Assembly: GCA_947631845.1 (NCBI GenBank) | Contig: CANRMY010000002.1 | Coordinates: 40,055 to 104,054, forward strand | Direction of reading: 5' to 3' | DNA from: an uncultured Oscillospiraceae bacterium | Lineage (GTDB): Bacteria > Bacillota > Clostridia > Oscillospirales > Oscillospiraceae | DNA: 64,000 bases | Part shown: one piece after another, positions 62,020-64,000 of the stretch | Layout: the number at the start of each line of letters is the position of its first letter | Position numbering within the stretch: position 1 is the stretch's first letter | Program-made: the position numbers and the translations under genes | Notes under the pieces: generated by a model | The model's database searches: none | What the model was told of the DNA's origin: nothing | Seen by the model: only the letters and a program-made list of their open reading frames with translations

Positions 62020-63310
62020 CTGCGTCCGCCTCCGCCGTGAGAAAATAGGTATGGGTGAGCTTTGCCTCCGCCGCGACGGCCGCCACGTCCTCCGCCGTGA
62101 CCAGCTCGCACAGGGCGGCAAATTCCTCCGGGCCGGGGCGGCTGCCAAGGATGGCCCTGTCCAGATACAGCGCCTCCAGCCCCATGGGCTCGTCCAGGGA
62201 GGCCAGCAGCGAGCTGATGACGCCCCGCTTGGCCGCCTCCAGCTCCCAGGGCTCGATAAAGCCGTTGGCCAGAGAGGCCAGCTGGGCCAGGATCTCGGCG
62301 TGTACCTCCTCGAACTTATCCGGGTCGATGCCGGCGGAGACGAACATCGCCCCCTTGTTCCGGTCCACGGTGGAGCTGGCGTAATAGCACAGGGCCAGCC
62401 GCTCCCGGACGTTCAGGAAGAGCCTGGAGGTGGCGGAGCCGCCGAACAGGGCGTTGAACACCGCCAGGGCGGCGTAGCGGGGCTCCTCCCGGGCGTCCCC
62501 CCTGTCCAGCCGGAAGCCCATCACCAGCCTCCCCTGGGTCACGTCCATGGTCTCCCGGATGACCTTCTCCTTCACATCCCCGAAGCCCGTGCGCACCTGG
62601 GTGGCGGGCCTGGGGAAGCTCCCGGTCCGGGGCAGGGAGGCCAGCGCCTCCCGGAGCACCCGCGCCACCCGCTCCGGCTCCTCCGCGCCGCAGTAGAACA
62701 GCTCCAGGGGCGCCGTGGCGATCAGCTCTTTATAATATTTCGTCAGCGCGTAGGGGGAGATGTTGGCGGCGTCCGCCAGGGTCCCCAGCTTGCTGACACC
62801 GTAGCTCTCGCCCCGGAACATGGCCTCCACCAGCTTCAGGGAGGCGTAGGCCCGCTTGTCGTTGATCTCGGCGTTGATGTCGTCCATCAGGTTCTGCCGC
62901 TCGGAGCGCACATAGTCGCCTCTCAGACGCCCGCCCCGGGTGGCCGGGGTCAGCAGCAGCTCCCCCAAAAGGCACGCCGTCCCGGAGAGGATATCGGGCC
63001 GCCCCGGCAAAAAGGCCGCGTCGGGGAAATCGGCACAGAAGCCCAGCGCCGCCACCTCGCCCCTCTTGCGGATGGCCGGCTCGATCCGCGCCCCGTAAAG
63101 CTCGTCCATGGCGGCGGCCAGGGATTCGCTGTCGGGACATCGGGCCGTCCCCCGGCGCAAAACGTAGGGCAGGACGGCGTTCAGGGACGCGGTTTTTTTC
63201 GTGTGAGGGGCCAGGAGCGTGGCGGACAGACAGCCGGTCTTGAACCGGTCATCCCGCACCGCCGTGAGCCTGACGCCCCGCGTCAGCGGTATCTCAAATA
63301 CGCCCTTCAA
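62012..63310 (-). CDS. ymfF: M16-like protein, YmfF-like (non-catalytic)
   Basis: 432 aa partner of YmfH with the two M16 half-domains but no HXXEH motif, as expected for the inactive subunit. MGFRLDRG, ALFGGSATSRLFLNVRERLALCYY and WELEAAKRG are typical. The start is taken as TTG at 63310 (SD GGGGGGCGAGG); the in-frame ATG at 63355 overlaps the -10 box and is rejected. First gene of ymfF-ymfH-lgt. Confidence 0.88.
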   Translation of the reverse strand: MKGVFEIPLTRGVRLTAVRDDRFKTGCLSATLLAPHTKKTASLNAVLPYVLRRGTARCPDSESLAAAMDELYGARIEPAIRKRGEVAALGFCADFPDAAFLPGRPDILSGTACLLGELLLTPATRGGRLRGDYVRSERQNLMDDINAEINDKRAYASLKLVEAMFRGESYGVSKLGTLADAANISPYALTKYYKELIATAPLELFYCGAEEPERVARVLREALASLPRTGSFPRPATQVRTGFGDVKEKVIRETMDVTQGRLVMGFRLDRGDAREEPRYAALAVFNALFGGSATSRLFLNVRERLALCYYASSTVDRNKGAMFVSAGIDPDKFEEVHAEILAQLASLANGFIEPWELEAAKRGVISSLLASLDEPMGLEALYLDRAILGSRPGPEEFAALCELVTAEDVAAVAAEAKLTHTYFLTAEADADA

Positions 63311-63345
63311 CGCCTCGCCCCCCGTAAAATGCCGATATTTAGTAC

Positions 63346-63374
63346 AGTATATCATATTATTCTAGAAAAAACAA
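63346..63374 (-). promoter_or_regulatory. Promoter of the ymfF-ymfH-lgt operon
   Basis: Minus strand TTGTTT, 17 bp, TATACT. Confidence 0.6.
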
Positions 63375-63478
63375 CAGCAGCCGGGGAAAAATCATCTACC
63401 CCGGAGGGGAATTTTCAAAAGGTTTCCGCCCTCACCCCGGGGGGTTATAAGGTTTCCGCCCTTATAGGGCGGAGGGAT

Positions 63479-63518
63479 CTACTTCCACTCTTTTGACCCG
63501 GCAAAAGAGTGGAAGTAG
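63479..63518. repeat. Perfect 17 bp inverted repeat
   Basis: CTACTTCCACTCTTTTG and CAAAAGAGTGGAAGTAG around a 6 nt loop. A weaker hairpin (CACACAGGGGCT / AGCCCCTATGTG) follows at about 63587-63614. No gene is supported in 63375-64000. Confidence 0.8.
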
Positions 63519-63688
63519 CAAGGGGAGAAAACCGGCTCAGGGGGGATTTCGCTTTTTCCCCCCTGAGAACCCCCTTTTAAAAACGACCACACAGGGGCTT
63601 GCGAGCCCCTATGTGGAGAACCCCGGGGACGCCCGTGGGAAAGCCATTGCGGGAAATGGGCTTTCCCCCGCACGACGACTTCCTTTCT

Positions 63689-63983
63689 GTACGGGCCGGA
63701 CACCTGGCCGGCCCGCGTGTCGATTTCCCGACACGTTAATGACAACGCCGTACGGGCCGCCGCCCCCGGCGGCCCACCGAATTTCCGAAACGCTCCATTC
63801 AAAAAGGTTGCGGCTTCGCCGCCATTGAATTTACGGGCCGCCTGGAGAGGCGGCCCCTACAAGGTTGTACGATAGATTTTCAGGAATTCGTGGGCCGCCG
63901 TGGGCGGCGGCCCGTACGGCGATGGGGGTGGATTTTCGTGGAATTTGATGGTGCGTCGGGCCGGCCAGGTGTCCGGCCCGTAC
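63689..63983. repeat. REP-like palindrome cluster 4 (window end)
   Basis: Units at 63689-63717, 63748-63774, 63834-63860, 63892-63916 and 63958-63983. The unit 63958-63983 and the bases before it (GATGGTGCGTC) match those at 48761-48798 closely. The cluster may go on past the window. Confidence 0.75.
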
Positions 63984-64000
63984 AGAAACGATGTTTTCGA

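Noticed and set aside
63311..63355. ATG start for YmfF
   Set aside because: It lies at the -10 box and predicted start site, while TTG 63310 has a strong SD.
63493..63828. Open frames on both strands in the window-end palindrome region
   Set aside because: They run through inverted repeats, have no SD and no recognisable protein pattern.

Overview
This window looks like a chromosomal segment of a GC-rich, endospore-forming member of the Clostridia, most likely an Oscillospiraceae-type gut bacterium (inference). The reasons are spoIVB directly followed by spo0A, LL-diaminopimelate aminotransferase (dapL), many lipoproteins with Gram-positive signals, SLH proteins, strong Shine-Dalgarno sequences, and a secreted GH53 galactanase. 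No rRNA, tRNA, phage, transposase or CRISPR array was seen.

Layout. 1-4.1 kb (minus): galactanase (cut by the window edge), a membrane glycosyltransferase and a LysM/M14 cell-wall peptidase. 4.4-6.4 kb: spoIVB-spo0A. 6.6-17.8 kb: two paralogous modules, each an OmpR-type regulator plus histidine kinase followed by Cys-motif lipoprotein(s); the second module continues into an ABC ATPase and a very large permease. 17.8-23.7 kb: a frameshifted small gene, a GntR-ABC operon, an M3 oligopeptidase, an XRE/membrane-protein pair, and two copies of a ~390 bp element with convergent consensus promoters and a 33-residue ORF. 23.7-26.4 kb: SLH/peptidase-like protein and asnB. 26.7-33.3 kb: dapL, carA and a carB carrying a C-terminal DapF-like domain. 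33.4-36 kb: MerR regulator and an ECF sigma factor with its DUF4179 partner. 36-44.4 kb: the whole shikimate/Phe/Tyr pathway (aroF-tyrA-aroB-aroA-aroC-pheA-aroEK-aroQ) behind a Phe/Tyr-rich leader peptide and attenuator. 44.5-53.2 kb: secreted proteins, a nitrilase-like protein, enolase, a BlaI/BlaR-type pair. 53.2-58.4 kb: hicAB and the trmL-pgk-tpiA-gpmI cluster. 59-63.3 kb: ymfF-ymfH-lgt and an Ala-rich helical protein. 63.3-64 kb: non-coding, rich in palindromes.

Main points of interest. (1) The two regulator modules have the same promoter geometry: two half-sites 11 bp apart with the -10 box 17 bp from the second half-site. Each uses a different half-site word, found both before its own regulator gene and before its own lipoprotein gene. 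The two lipoprotein promoters also sit on a terminator hairpin that only read-through RNA can form in full. (2) The two ~390 bp elements look like a type I toxin-antitoxin locus of unrecognised family. (3) CarB is fused to a DapF-like domain that has lost both catalytic cysteines. (4) The aromatic operon has a textbook ribosome-mediated attenuator, unusual for a Gram-positive. (5) At least 17 REP-like palindromes with conserved linkers fill the intergenic gaps.
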